NCBI GenBank assembly: GCA_021904315.1
Contig: CM038925.1
Location: forward strand, 15,750,501-15,814,500
DNA length: 64,000 bases
DNA from: Sphagnum magellanicum
Lineage: Eukaryota; Streptophyta; Sphagnopsida; Sphagnales; Sphagnaceae
Direction of reading: 5' to 3'
Both the position numbers and the translations under genes were made by a program. This document shows, one piece after another, positions 45,237 through 57,795 of the stretch. The notes beneath the pieces were generated by a model. It was not told the origin of the DNA. It worked only from the letters and a program-made list of their open reading frames with translations, and ran no database searches. How positions within the stretch are numbered: the first letter of the stretch is position 1; every line of letters begins with the position of its first letter.

Positions 45237-48200
45237 CTCTCTCTGGCATCATCATGTGCAGAGGGAGGTTTTAGCTTCTTTGAACCTTTTTTTTTCACTG
45301 CGGGGATGAGGCCCAGTGGTTGCTTTACTTCTGCAATTGTCTGTTCTCAAATGATTGCTTTGGTGTGAAACACCTGCAAATGCACATTGCAGGGATACTC
45401 GTGTTGTGGTTCTGTTGAATTCAGGTACAAATGCTTGGGATAGATTTGAACTTCACTTGCACAAGCACATGGATGATTGATTTGTACAGTCCCAAGCCGA
45501 ATCTGTGAAGTAGATCATGTCTGTTACCATTTAACCTGGTGTGGAAGTTGAGCTCATGATTGCTGATGTTTAGATTGGTATGCACTGGATGCTCTTCATG
45601 CCAGTATGCTACTTTGTTCAGGAAACTGAAGCTTTTTGCTTACAATTTTTAGCATTTGTCCTTGTGAAGCAAACAAGTACACTTTTCTTTATGCAAACAT
45701 CATCCAACATTTTGTAACAGGATTTCAACTGGCTGGAAGTGGAGGATTGTGAATTTTGAAGACAAAGGAGGATGTTCATTCAATTCTTGAAAGTCTAAGA
45801 TGCACATCAAAGATGCCAAAAAATCCCTTTGAAGCAGTCACCTGTTACCAAGCAAGGAAAGGCTGGAGACTCAATGCCAGCTCTTGCACTTGACTGGAAA
45901 CGACTGTAAGGAACTTACCTCCCAGTGCACTCTAGTCTTCAGCTGAATTGAGTTTCGTATGATCCAAGGCATGTTGAACAACTTGAAGGCTGCTTGTAAA
46001 TGCAATGGCAAAGTGTGGGGTACGAGAGAAGAGAAATGCAACAGTTTATGCCTGAGATCTTTAAGGACCTTTCTTGGCTATGGTTTCTGCAGGTTCAACC
46101 AAGTAATGTTTTTGAATGGTGCAATATTTGGAGAAGAAGCTCCAGAAATTTCCCAAATGTGGGTTGTGCCCAAATGTGTGAGCAAATGCCCTTAGAACTT
46201 CCATTTCATATGATGCTCTTCCAGCAACCTGGAGTCCTGAGCTGACAACCAATGCTAGGTAAGAACCAAAACCAATCCTCCACACCAAGAGTTCACTGCA
46301 CCAACAACCCCAACTAACCCCCAACCCAATCTTCTCAGATGTGTGTGCATCCTGTTTTTGATTAGAAAATACCTATGAAATTTTCCAGATGCAGCCATCT
46401 AGCTTTTATCAGCTTTTTTCGTAGAGTTTGTTCTGTGGGACCAAAATCTAACCAAGCAGTTACATCAATTATGCTTGGAAACATGCTACTTAAATAGGTA
46501 GTAGTCACTTCTTAGTCAATCTAACTCTTTTATACACAAGGTGATTTATGCATGTTAGTTTCCAAATTATACCGAAGTGGAGGTATGTAAATGTGAGTAG
46601 TAAGTGTCCTATATTGGTTGTGCACCCAACTGCTTGAAAGTCAAGGGAGATAGGTAATTTGTTCACTAAGTATCCAACTTGGATTTGTTGGTGCTACAAT
46701 AACATGGTTGTGACAAATTTTGGGATGGACAATGAATGGCAAACTGTCAATGAGGAAGATAAAAAAAAAGTGATTATGTTGTGAAAATTGTAATGCAAAT
46801 GAGTAAAATTTGTCAGTTAAGAATGAAAAGAAATGAGAGATGATGTTTCCTCCAAGTACTTGGAGGACCAAGTTAATTATTTGGAGTGAAGATTGATATC
46901 CAAGAAATGTGGAGGGCTCATCAAAGGGGCATGACGAGTTTTTTTTCTTTTTAATTGTGACCAATTGGCTCTGTGCATCTCTTGAAGAGGAATTGGTAGG
47001 TGTAATGCTAATATTCTGTTCGATCATTTTAATCCCTCAATGGTGCAATGCTTATTGACCATGTATTGCATAATGATTGTTGTCACAAATGATAGGGTTA
47101 GGTACAACTTGGGGTGTTGCATTGACAACTCAAATTTGGTTTGTAGCAACAACTGAAACTACTTGTAATGAGTACTGTTGTAGCAAATCTTTTTTTTGTG
47201 TGAAGCTTCAAGAAAACCATGTAATAAAAAAGTAAATAAATTTTGACCTTTGATCAACAGTGACAAGACTAAATTTCAATAAACCAAGTAATTGATGCCA
47301 TAAACTCTCACAGACGACAAAGGCAATTTGAAGACTTCAGTGAAATCTATACGTTATGATATTTTAGCATGATTTCTTTTCATCTTATGATCATTGCATG
47401 AGTTTTTCTTCGAATAATGAGCCCCATGTGTTTGGTTTGTTCTGGGGAGAATAAATCCTCTTGACACCAAGATTGTTTTGCTTATATTTAAGAAATGTAA
47501 AGTATTCAAAATCTGGACAAATAGGTGTCAGGTTTTCACAGGCAAATTCAATTCCTAAACATTAGCAATACGTTGCACAATTAATTCCATGGAGTGTAAG
47601 TATGAATCACTCGCAAGTCAATGGTATTCTGAGAACTGTGAAATCTTAACTTGTCACACATCTCCTCATGGTCAAGAGATGGTTGATGAAATGTACTATT
47701 TTTTGAGTATACACTAAGCTCTATTGGTAAGCCAGTTGCCAGTAAGAACTAGCCACATAAAGAATTTCTCAAATAACCCCTGGGAATCTATGGTTTAACT
47801 GGCTGCTAACAACACCACACAACCAGCACTCAGGATATGACAGTCATTCAACTATTTGATTTAGAAGTCTGGCTGAGTCATCGACAATGAGACATAGCAA
47901 AACTATCAATCTCTTCTACAAAATTTCTGTTTAGACGATGGTGGTCAAAAGCATTCAATTGTTCAGTCAGTATCATGTCTATGTTGCTCCTCTCTGTCAA
48001 CTTTGGTTTTCTGAGGCTGGTCTGACAAAACATAATACAACTTGGGCACTGCGTTTTCTAAAGAGAGGGCAGATGAGGAGTGCATTCTCAGTAGTTCAGA
48101 ACATGTACAAACCTAAGTAAACAAGAGAAGCATGCATGCATCCAAGACCAAGACCTAAAACCACAGAACTCAACAAAAAGAATCTAAACAGCAATTACAA

Positions 48201-49100
48201 CCAAAGAGAACCATTGCCAAGACATACCACAACCATAAAAAATGCTCAAATTATCAAATGGCCAACCAACAACAATGCCTAAATGCACAAAAATCCTTAG
48301 TATTCTGCAGCATCATCCCACCAATCTTGCACATGAATTTGGTAGTCCCCATTTGCAGTAGTTACAAATCCCAGTCTAATTTGGCTAGAGGAAGATCTCT
48401 CTGGCATAAGTTAAGGTGAAAAATTTACAAGCCAGGGTTCATGCAGTGTCACCTATTGTTTGCCTTCACATCTCCCAAGGGAGCTTGAGCTCCAATCCTC
48501 CATGGATTCAAGCATATTTACAGCTGCCTTTTACCTCTTTACACATTCAACTGAAGGTTTTCTCTGGATTGACTTTTGGGGATTGTACTTGGCAAATATT
48601 GTACACATATGCTTGAGGTTAAGCTTAACACACATAAGTCAAACACTTTCGATTCCTTGCACCTGCAACTTCTTTGCCACTGTGTTCTCTGTCCAGAACC
48701 ATTTCTATGTACACAAACCACAGATACCTTGATGGAGTAAACAAACGAGCTTAGCAAAAGAAACTGGATTAAGAGTTTGCTTGATGAAGAGATCGATCAT
48801 AACGCTTTGAGGAAGAGCTTGATAAAGAACTTGATGAGGAGCTCAAGCAAGAGGACAATTGGAACTTGCTTGGTGAAGAAATTACACATAAAGCTTTGAT
48901 GAACAGCTTGATAAAGAACTTGACAAGGAGTTCAACCAAGAGGAAGGATTGGAGCTTGCTTGATGAAGAGACCGACCCTAAAGCTTGATGAAGAGCTTGA
49001 TAAAAAAAAGTTGATGAGGAGCTTCACCAAGAGGGAGGATTGATTGGATTGATCAACATCATGAGCAAAAAATTCTGGAAAGGTTCAGAGCTTAGGGTTG
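45237..49100. other. Intergenic region without supported genes
   Basis: Includes probable 3' UTR sequence of the small gene after 45236. Open stretches of up to 128 codons (46.64-47.03 kb, minus) are rich in Phe/Ser and have no recognisable motif or neighbouring splice structure. The right end holds a 90-bp tandem repeat (separate entry). Confidence 0.5.
48778..49045 (+). repeat. Three tandem copies of a 90-bp unit next to the nuclease gene
   Basis: gcttgatgaagagatcgat (48778), gcttggtgaagaaattacac (48868) and gcttgatgaagagaccgacc (48957) open three units. Shared inner words are gagcttgataaagaacttga and tcaagcaagagga. The array ends about 55 bases from the stop codon of the minus-strand gene that follows, so it may lie in that gene's 3' UTR. 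Confidence 0.85.
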
Positions 49101-50195
49101 TCACAGGTTCTCCTTCCTGCTCTTGTGGAGTCTGATGAGTTCGTCTCTCCAATGTGCAGCATCTACATACCGCTCCTCGGTCGCAGCAATCAGCATGCTC
49201 ATCACCAGAGCTACCTCATCTGCCGCAAAAGAATCTGCTTCACTTGCCACTGTCTCCCAGAAAGAAGTCCCAGCCCCTCTACGCTTGAATCGCTTGGAAA
49301 CCGCAATCCCACTTCCAGACTCCTCTACCACCACAGGTCGCACTGCATCAGCTGTGATAATCCTCCTGTTGATGAAGATTGGCACCTTACATCGCACTGC
49401 AAAATTGATAGCATCAGAGGGTCTGGCATCAACACTGAGCAAACCCTCCTCATCTTTGTCTTCCTTCTCATGCACTTTCCCTTTCTTTCCAAGGAAGATG
49501 CGGGAATAGTAAGTATCCACAACACGTTCTGTGATCTTCACCATTCGTGCTTCATAGTTCAAAGCTTCCACCATCTCCTTCATAAGATGGTAATAGCTAG
49601 GTCGACCGAAATGCTCCTCATCATGCAAAGCTTTCATAAGCATGCTCACGGCTCCTTCTCCAACCACAATGGGGAGCATAAGGTCCGATCCATCTGTTAC
49701 CTTGAGGAACATGGTGGGCGTGCTAGTCTTATAGAGCAAGCGTCCCTTGCTAGGGTTGATATGATCTACCTCTTGCTCTCTGCCATTCGCCAACGTCATG
49801 AGAAGCTTCCCGTGCAACGGCACCATGCTCACAGCATCCATCACTCGCGCCTCCACATACTCCACAGTACCATTACTATCGCCGTCGTCCTCCAAATGAC
49901 TGCTCCCGTCCCCACTCGAGCTCTCATAGCTGCTGCGAACTCTGTCAGATCCCCAAACCCTAAAGCTGTCTCTGCTGCTGCTGCTATATGTCCTTCCCAT
50001 CCTTCCTAGCGTTTGCTTCGATCTCCCCCATTCCAGAAGCCCTTGCTTCAGTTTCAGAGGATGATGATGACGATAATGGACCGCAAGCTTCAACCCGTCT
50101 CTTTCTCCTCCAACTCCTGGCTTGCTTCTGACGGGACTAGCAAAGAGCTCGTATAGACGAGCTTGAGGATGCAACGACAAGTGCAGGGATTCCAT
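49101..50195 (-). CDS. Bifunctional nuclease (BBD/DUF151 family) with C-terminal UVR motif
   Basis: A single-exon frame of 364 residues from Met at 50195; an upstream in-frame Met at 50255 is less likely, as plant homologues begin MESL. The N-terminus is basic and Ser-rich with low complexity and could be a transit or nuclear targeting region. The DUF151 domain (PF02577) spans about residues 112-265: EARVMDAVSMVPLHGK, LPIVVGEGAVSMLMKAL, RPSYYHLMKEMVEALNY, then VDARPSDAINFAVRCKVPIF. The C-terminus is a UVR-like helix pair (ATEERYVDAAHWRDELIRLH). This is the architecture of the wound-inducible plant BBD proteins, reported to have both RNase and DNase activity. All main blocks are intact and no frameshift is seen. 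It is not in an operon-like relation with its neighbours. Confidence 0.93.
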   Translation of the reverse strand: MESLHLSLHPQARLYELFASPVRSKPGVGGERDGLKLAVHYRHHHPLKLKQGLLEWGRSKQTLGRMGRTYSSSSRDSFRVWGSDRVRSSYESSSGDGSSHLEDDGDSNGTVEYVEARVMDAVSMVPLHGKLLMTLANGREQEVDHINPSKGRLLYKTSTPTMFLKVTDGSDLMLPIVVGEGAVSMLMKALHDEEHFGRPSYYHLMKEMVEALNYEARMVKITERVVDTYYSRIFLGKKGKVHEKEDKDEEGLLSVDARPSDAINFAVRCKVPIFINRRIITADAVRPVVVEESGSGIAVSKRFKRRGAGTSFWETVASEADSFAADEVALVMSMLIAATEERYVDAAHWRDELIRLHKSRKENL

Positions 50196-50299
50196 GGAAG
50201 TTTTTGCAAGCCAAAGAAGGGTTTTTCCACCCCCAAAACAATCAGAACAAACTGCGATGCGCAAATTCAGATCCAGAGAAAACGAAAACACAATCTCTG

Positions 50300-52440
50300 A
50301 TTCTCTTTACGATCTGCAAAGGCGATCAAGCTCCGGGGATGATCCGCTTTCACTGCATCTTCGTCTTCAGCTTCAAGCTCTTCTTCGTCAGCAACCGGCA
50401 CAAGAGTGCCACTGTGATCAAAATGACGCTCCATCTGCGCCCTAAAGTCCATATTAACTGTTTTTTTTTTCGGTTGGCCTTGCCTACGAAGGCAAGGATA
50501 TTGTGTTTGGATTCATAATAGAGTATAGTAGCTTAAGGGATTTCGGCCCCTAGGTAATAAATAATAGGCCTATTTTTATATGAGGATTTTTGGAATATGG
50601 TATTTTGGCTTTTGTGTTGAAACTTGAGATTAGTTACAGAGTTATAATATCTTGAAAGATTTTGGTTTCTTTTACAGGATTTTTTTTGAAGATTATATTT
50701 TTGCATGGTGAAATATTTGAATTTTCCTAATTCTTCTTTTGCCTTAAGATATTTTTTAATGTAAATGGCAAGGAGACAATGTGACACACCCCTTGTTTTT
50801 GTTTGTTTGTTTGTTTGTTATTTAGATTTTTTTTTGGTTTTTTTTTTTCAGCTGCGGGGTGGGTGTAGCCCTTTGAAGTAATGTTTATGGTATAAGCGGC
50901 AGGAGCCCAAGGCCATGGGTTTTACCAGAATAAGGGCTTAAGGGCCCTGCATGAGTTCAAACCCAGCACGGCCTGAATTCAGTAAAGCCCACAACCAAGG
51001 GCTTTGTCGAGCATAAAGACCGGTATTGATTTTACGAGTGTTTTGTTTTTTGGGCTTTACGGTTTTTCAAAATGCCCACTCTTCACCAAGGAAACTTTTT
51101 TCGGCCATCTACACTACTTACTAAAGTCGAAAACAAGTGTGTTTAGGCTACTCTGACTCTGAATTTGTAGTGATGAAAATACTTAGAATTTAATAATGAT
51201 TTCATTGGTGTAAACAATAAAAAATCACCTCCATGCACACCTACTACCATAGTACCTGAACGATTTTGGCATTAATTAAATTAATTTTTGTTTCGCCAAA
51301 TTTTTGAAAAATTATTTATTACATATGCCCAAAAAAAATGACCAAGAGTACACCTCAATTTCTGTAAAAAATAGTTTTTTTTTGGTTGAATTTCTGGGGG
51401 TTTGGAAGGGTTGGGGTAGAACTTGTTTTTCAACTGTTCCCAATGGATTCCCCCAAACAGAAATCATCTCATTTTGTGAAGGAAAATAGATCATCAATTG
51501 GAACGCTTTTGGATATTCAAGGATATTCTGTTTTTCATCAGGCAATTCTCAAATTTAATTAGTTGTTTGAAAGACATGTGTTGATTCACAATGATTTATT
51601 TTTCGCAAAATTTCACAACTAGTGATTAAAGGGGGCTTGTGGGTCCTAGGGTTTTATGGGTGCAAAATTCTTTCAAAATGCAAAAAATTAAAAGAAAATA
51701 TTCTGCCACAATATACTTTGTTTAGAAAATTAAAAAATTCGAGAATTTTCTTTTGGGGAAAACATTTCATTACATTTGGACTCTGCTTTTAATTTGTCAG
51801 TAGTTTTTAAACTAGTTGTTTTACTCTTTAGATAGGGAAAAGAAAAAAGTGAAGTCGCCATATTTAGACAATAGGTTGTAGCATGTCATCAAAATATAGC
51901 ATTTTATTCTTCAAATTTTCTAATGTCCTCTCTGATGTGTAGCCAAATTTGGCTAAGTCCTCTTGTGAATGATTGCCAACTAACCGACTTTGGAAAAAAA
52001 ACAACACTGGTGTTGAAGCTGCCTTCCGCTATGGTGTAAGAAATACACATTCCCCAGCGAGCTCATTGGTAAGAAACAAGTTTTCTTACCAATGCCATCA
52101 CTTGGACCAATCATTATGATCAACCAATCAGAAATAATAATTTTCTTTTGCTGAACTTTTTAGAGATTATTGTACCCTCTTCAGTTTTACAGATCCAACC
52201 TCAATTTGACACTATTGAAACACGTTTTTTTTTTTCCTTTTTTTTGGGGGGTCCAAATAAAAACTTCAAAATTAATTAATTATTCAACAAACATGTGTCA
52301 AAGCTGCCAAGCTACTCCAGTAGCATTCAACTTTGGCCCAAAAGGGCGTTTTGAGGAACCCCATTTTCAGGAACCCACCCACTGGGGGAGAGAGCACAGC
52401 AGGAAGGGGGGAAGATGGAACCCCTACGTCACATCTCAGT
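50300..52440. other. Intergenic region between the nuclease gene and PAF1
   Basis: Contains the promoter side of both divergent genes. No open frame here shows a domain. A near-perfect inverted repeat (cattggtaagaaac with gttttcttaccaatg) lies at about 52064-52094, some 400 bases before the likely PAF1 transcription start. Poly-T tracts and an AT-rich middle suggest old repeat sequence that I cannot classify. Confidence 0.5.
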
Positions 52441-52956
52441 TGGGAGGTTTTGTAAACCCTAAAACCCTCCTCGTTCTTGTTGTTGTTGCCTTCGAACTGC
52501 GATGGTGGAAATTTCTTTTTCTTTCTTCCAGTTTCTCGGTTTTTTTGTATACTAGAATCCAAGAGTTTCGGTCCTGGTTTTGGGTCGTTGATCGTCTCCT
52601 TCTTGTTGTTGTCGTCATTTTTGGTTTTGCAAAGGAGCTTCTCTTTGAAGCTCCTTTTGCTTGCTGCACTGGGTATGGAATTTCTCTCTCTATTTCTTAT
52701 CTTTGTGCGGTTTCAATACCCCCATGAGTGTGTAAAATTCGGGTGTTGGGTTTGTATGTGTGGGAGTGTTTAGGGTTTTTCTTTGGTTGTTGTTTCAGTC
52801 AGCAGATGAGCTTGAACAGTGCTTTGTTATTCTTTTGTGGGTTTCTCCATGACAGCTATGGTGGTCTGGATGTTCAGCTCAAGTGAGCATCTTTGAGTAT
52901 AGAAGCTTTGTTGGTGCTGGAGCTTTTTCAGCTTGAAAGGGGTGGAGCTTGATCAA
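52440..52956 (+). promoter_or_regulatory. PAF1 promoter/5' UTR with telo box and probable 5' UTR intron
   Basis: aaaccctaaaaccctcc at about 52455-52471 is a telo-box-type element, common near transcription starts of plant genes for the transcription and translation machinery. A donor-like ctgggtatgg near 52670 and a strong acceptor (gctttttcag at 52922-52931) would remove an intron and leave a short leader 25 bases before the start codon. The exact start of transcription cannot be read from the sequence. Confidence 0.45.
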
Positions 52957-55900
52957 ATGGCATCATCAATGTACCAGCACACACCACCTGCAGGAAGGCC
53001 ACCACCTCAAGCTGCTGCTGCTCCTCCACCACCTCCCGGTGACCACGGCCACTATGCTCAGGGTTTGTATCATTCATATGCACCTCCTCCTCTTCCTCCG
53101 CCCCCACACTACCCTGGGATGCCGGCTGCAGAGCATAACCCTTACAATCCCAATTCTCTTCCCCCACATCATCAGCATCCTGGATACGCTGGACAAGGAT
53201 ACAATCCTTCCTCTCATCATCACATGCATTCTTCTTCCTACACCGCCCCACATTATGGTGGTCCTCCGGTACAGCATTCTTCAGGCAGTTATCCCTCACA
53301 TCCACACCAAGGGACTGGACCTGGTCATCAAGGGCAGGGCTTGGGTCCCTCAGCAAATCGATATAACCAGGCAACTCATCAGGTAATACTCTCTTTGAAA
53401 GAGTATTATATTTGGAGAACCTTAATCAGTTTCCATTTTTGAGACTCTCTGTCTTTCAGGGGTTTTGAACTTGGTGATAGGAACCTCTTGGCATGCCCTT
53501 GTCTTCACAGTCCTGGACTAGTTGTTTCATCCCATGCAGATATTGTGCTGCTGTCTTTGGTTTTGAGGTTTTTGAGAAGAATCCACACCTATGGTGGTAT
53601 TCTGTGTGATGATGATATAGGCATGGTCTCAGAAGATGCCACCAGGCCAAGGAAGTACAACAATAGTTCCACAAGGGGCACACAGTGGGTACTCTGGTCA
53701 AGTGCCTCCACAAGGTCTCCAAGATACTATACCTGCACGGAGACAAGAAACCAAGGAGGAGAGAGCAGAAAGGAAGAAACGAGAGTACTATGAGAAGAAA
53801 AAGGCAGATGAGAGGCATCAACGGGAGAAGATTGGAAGTGGAGCTAGACCAACCTCTATGACTCACAGGACTGGAGATCTGAGGGGGGAAAAGAAGGTAG
53901 TCCCTGCTGATGAGAAAGTCGAGAACAGGCTCAAGCGATCATCAACTTTTCTGTGTAAAATAAAGTGAGAGGTTTTGCCTCAAAATCTGTTCAACACCCT
54001 CTAGTACTGGCACATTCCTTCCTCATTTTCAAGGACTTTGGAATACATATTTCTTGTATTTTCCCTTCTCATCACCAACTTGATGGGTGTGTTGCTCTGA
54101 CAGATCTCATTGTTGGTGTCTTGGGTGCAGGTTTAGGTCAGAACTGCCAGATTGTGTGTCCCAACCTAAGTTGCTCCACATCAATACAGACAAAGACCAG
54201 TGTGTATCTCTCTTTGTCTCTTAGCTTCTCATCCTTTCTAATGATACTTGGTAATGAACTGCTCTTTTCAATGCTTGAGCCTGTATGCCTTGTGTGCAGT
54301 GCCACTATAGTGATGAAAACCCTGTGGCCTTAAATTTTGTCCTGCAAAAGCTGAAACAAATCAACAGAAGAAATGAACAGAGCCCTTGTTTAGGTCAGGC
54401 TGACAACAGATTGTAGGAGAAGGATGGAATGAAAGGAAAAAGAACAAGACACAGATTTTATAGACATCTGATGTCTAAAAGCAATTTTGGTGCCTGTAGT
54501 TGGAACCTGAACTCATCCCCTGAAAAGGCGGGATTTTGTACATTGTGAACATTGAAGAGAGAGAGAGAGAGAGAGAGTAGCTCAAGATTGAAAATTGGGT
54601 GAATATGGCAGGTACACAAAGTATACCATTACCACTCTAGAGAAGACATATAAGCATAAGCTGTTTGTGGAGCCAGATCTGGGCATCCCTCTGGATCTTC
54701 TAGATATCAGTGGGTACAGGTAGCAATCCACTCTGAAAACTCTCTGTTTGGATGCTGTTGCTTTGTCTGCTGTTTGTAGTGGGATTGTTGTTGCACATTT
54801 TATATTAGTAATTCTTCTAATAGTTATTGTTTGGGTCATGTAGGAGACATTGAAAGGACAGTTGATTCATGAGTATGCTGTGGTTGCAGGCCACCAGCTG
54901 GCACAGTACCTTTGGATCCATTGGATGCAGAGCTCCTGCTGGATGATGAGGTTCTTAAGAAGAAGGAACCAGAGAGTATTCGTAAGAAAGAAAGGCCAAC
55001 TGACAAAGGTGTTGCATGGTTGGTCAAGACCCAATATATATCTCCCTTCAGCCTCGAATCTGCAAAGCATGTGAGGAGCTACATCACACTTTCCCGACAG
55101 TTATTGATTTCTATAAGAGAGCTTCTGAGTGAAGGTGTATCTAGAAGTATAAGACTGTAGTCAGCAAATAAAGTGAAAAAAATGACTTGTTACAACCAAT
55201 GAAGGATGGCATGACCTGTTAGATTGCCTCTTTGTCCTGTGCAGTTGATAACAGAAAGGGAGGCCAAGGTTTTGAGAGAAGAACGGGAGGGCCGACGGCT
55301 TGATGTTGAAACGACCAATGATAGGCAAGTCTAACCCATGGATGATTTTTCTTTGCCCAACAGACAGACAGTCATTTTCTGTTCTGGAGGTTGCCTGCTT
55401 TGGTTTGATATTCTTTCTGTTCACAAATATGTTCTGGATTGCTTATACATGGGCAGAGATCAGCAAATCCAGGCAATTGAGGAATCTTTCAGACTGTCAA
55501 AGCTCATGCCTGTGCATCAAACAAAGCCTGAGCTGGAGCCAGTTGAAATTATACCACTGCTTCCAGATTTTGATAGGTATGATGGTCCTCTTATTTGTAC
55601 CTTCTAGGGTTCAGGAAAAGGATCTCTTGGTCCTGTACTCTGATCAGCTACATCTCTGCTTCTTCTGAAGAAGCACAAAGAGGTTTTGAAACAAAGTGTT
55701 TAATGTTGGGTAGAAGTTTTGTGGCGTAATTTCTCTTGTGGCTTTGGATTGCAGGGTTGCAGATCAGTTTGTGCACATTGTATTTGACACAGACCCACTT
55801 GCAGAAGCGGATGCTCTCACAGATCTAGACCAAGAAGCTCGCTATGAACTTGAATCACGGGTATGTTTCACTTGCCTTGCCTTCCAGAAAGCTCCATTAT

Positions 55901-57306
55901 CTAACTACAAGATGGAAAATGAGCAAGGTATCAACTATGCAGCCCTTTTCACTAAAGAAGTGAAAATGCATCAAGATATGCCCCCAATAGCAAATTGTCA
56001 GAAGCAAATGGTTCAGCTTCAAGATTGTAGTGGTAGGATTCTAATGGTGATTTTGTGATCGATGCAAACTTGGACTTGACAGGCAATAATCAGGAGTTTC
56101 ACAATACCTGGTGCAGAGGAGGATTCACAGCCTGAAAGACTTGTAGGTTACATGGTTCCAAAACCAGAAGAGGTACGTGCCAGAGTTTTTCTTGCTCATC
56201 TTGCAATGTGAACATGTGTTTTCTTCTAGTTTCCTCGCTGCAAGTGTTTCTTCACTTTCACTGAGTAGATTGCAGTCTTTCCCTTGACAACATGGACATG
56301 TTTTTTCTTCCAGTTCCTCACTGAAAGTGTTTCTTCAGTTTTGCTGAGTAGATGGCAGTTTTTCCGAACCATTTGTGCTCTTTTGTTCAGCCTCTAAGAT
56401 GGGCAAATGGTGATGGATGTTTACAGTTGCAGAGGGATATCTATGATGATGATGAAGAGATAGGATACACATGGGTCAGGGAGTACCACTGGGATGTAAG
56501 TCTCTTATGCACCATCTTTTAGTTTTTCCTCCCCTATGTTTTCTCCTTGTATTCTGAAATTACGTAAATCTTCTTGGTAGTTGTTCTGATTCATGAGGTT
56601 TGCAGATTTGATCTTGCATCAGAAATTTAGTCCTAATGATTTGTGCAACCATGTGTGCAGATGAGAAAAGAGACTGAAAAATCCTATGTCTTTTGTTTTG
56701 GTGGGGACACTGTCACATATGTGGTAGGTACTCTGTGCACACTATTGACCATTGTCTTTTGGCTGAACTTTTGGTCTTGAGGTCAGTATCTGAATAACCA
56801 TTAGGGGTTGAAGAGTCTCTCTCACTGTTCTGCCTTTCTCATGCAGCCTCTCAGCACGAAGCTGGTGCTGCAAAAGAAGAAAGCTAAGGAGGGGAAGTCC
56901 AAGTATGAAATTGAACGTGACTTTGAAGCTCCTTCTGAGGTGACAATCCAGCGAAGGGACTTTTCTCAAGAAGAAGAGGATGAGAGGGACGTTCTTAGAC
57001 AGAAGTTCATGGAGGTGGGTCAATTCACATCTGAATATCAAACCCTTATATACCCTCCTCCCTTGTGTACTCTGGAATTCTTTCTGGCCTGATTTGACCT
57101 TCAGCTTCTATGTTACCTGCTTTCAATGAAGTGCTCACTGTGAATACGTATGATATCTTGACTGTTTTAGCTGCTGAAAATTTGTAGTGCAATGATTCCA
57201 GGGAGGTGTAAAGCGCAGGCATTCACCAGATGTGCACCCCAGTAGCTCCAAGAGACAAGCACGTGTAGAGCAGTACAGTGATGAGGACAATGAGGTATCT
57301 GACTAG
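52957..57306 (+). CDS. PAF1: PAF1 (ELF7/VIP2), subunit of the RNA polymerase II-associated PAF1 complex
   Basis: Thirteen coding exons join without a break to 638 residues: 52957-53382, 53633-53964, 54131-54199, 54612-54719, 54890-55070, 55245-55324, 55457-55576, 55755-55860, 56083-56172, 56427-56495, 56661-56723, 56847-57014, 57202-57306. The first exon is a Pro/His/Gly-rich low-complexity region. The second has a charged coiled-coil stretch (ERAERKKREYYEKKKADERH) leading into the PAF1 domain (PF03985): ENRLKRSSTFLCKIKFRSEL, YTKYTITTLEK, LFVEPDLGIPLDLLD, RPTDKGVAWLVKTQYIS, VEIIPLLPDFDR and YTWVREYHWD. The C-terminus is acidic and ends EVSD. The complex promotes elongation and H3K4/H3K36 methylation, and in plants controls flowering genes such as FLC. 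Intron 6 uses a GC donor (AG/GCAAGT), and exon 10 has two in-frame acceptors six bases apart. Confidence 0.95.
54553..54580 (+). repeat. GA dinucleotide tract in PAF1 intron 3
   Basis: About 12 GA units in a row, just before the exon beginning at 54612. Simple repeat, possibly polymorphic. Confidence 0.9.
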
Positions 57307-57540
57307 GATAATTGTAGTTGATTAATGTGTCGCACATACATGGTGATTGTAAAACATTGACAAGCAGCTAGTTTCACAATGTGTCTTCCCTAGAGCATGG
57401 CTTTTTGGTGCATGTGAATACAACTTCAATTTGCCTTAGAACTGGCCCTGTAGTAGATATGGCCAGTCTTTTGAAAGCAGCTACAGTTCAAATAGGAGAT
57501 GTTCCTGAAAATGTTCGACCAAATAAACTCTGGATCGGTT

Positions 57541-57795
57541 CATAGTCTCTCCCTGAGAGGCAAGGCCACTAAAAGAATCTGCATCATTTCATAGTCTCCC
57601 CTTGAGAGGCAGAGCCACTAAAAGAATCTGCATCATTTCATAGTCTTCCCTTGAGAGGCAGAGCCACTGGAAGAATCTGCATCATTTCATAGTCTTCCCT
57701 TGAGAGGCAGAGCCACTGGAAGAATCTGCATCATTTCATAGTCTTCCCTTGAGAGGCAGAGCCACTAAAGTATCTGCACTGTTCCATAGTCTCAC
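57541..57795 (+). repeat. 49-bp minisatellite, about 5.2 copies
   Basis: catagtcttcccttgagagg followed by cagagccactggaagaatct and gcatcattt makes a 49-base unit. Copies start at 57541, 57590, 57639, 57688 and 57737, with a partial one at 57785. Differences are few (cc/tt, aaa/gg), so the array is young. It begins 235 bases after the PAF1 stop codon and may reach into the 3' UTR or downstream region. Confidence 0.95.

Noticed and set aside
49098-50009. 303-codon plus-strand open frame
   Set aside because: It lies antisense to the clear bifunctional nuclease gene and has no domain; it is a shadow of that gene's codon usage.
52949-53386. 145-codon plus-strand frame overlapping PAF1 exon 1
   Set aside because: It is an alternative frame of the low-complexity first coding exon; the frame from 52957 joins twelve further exons with conserved content.
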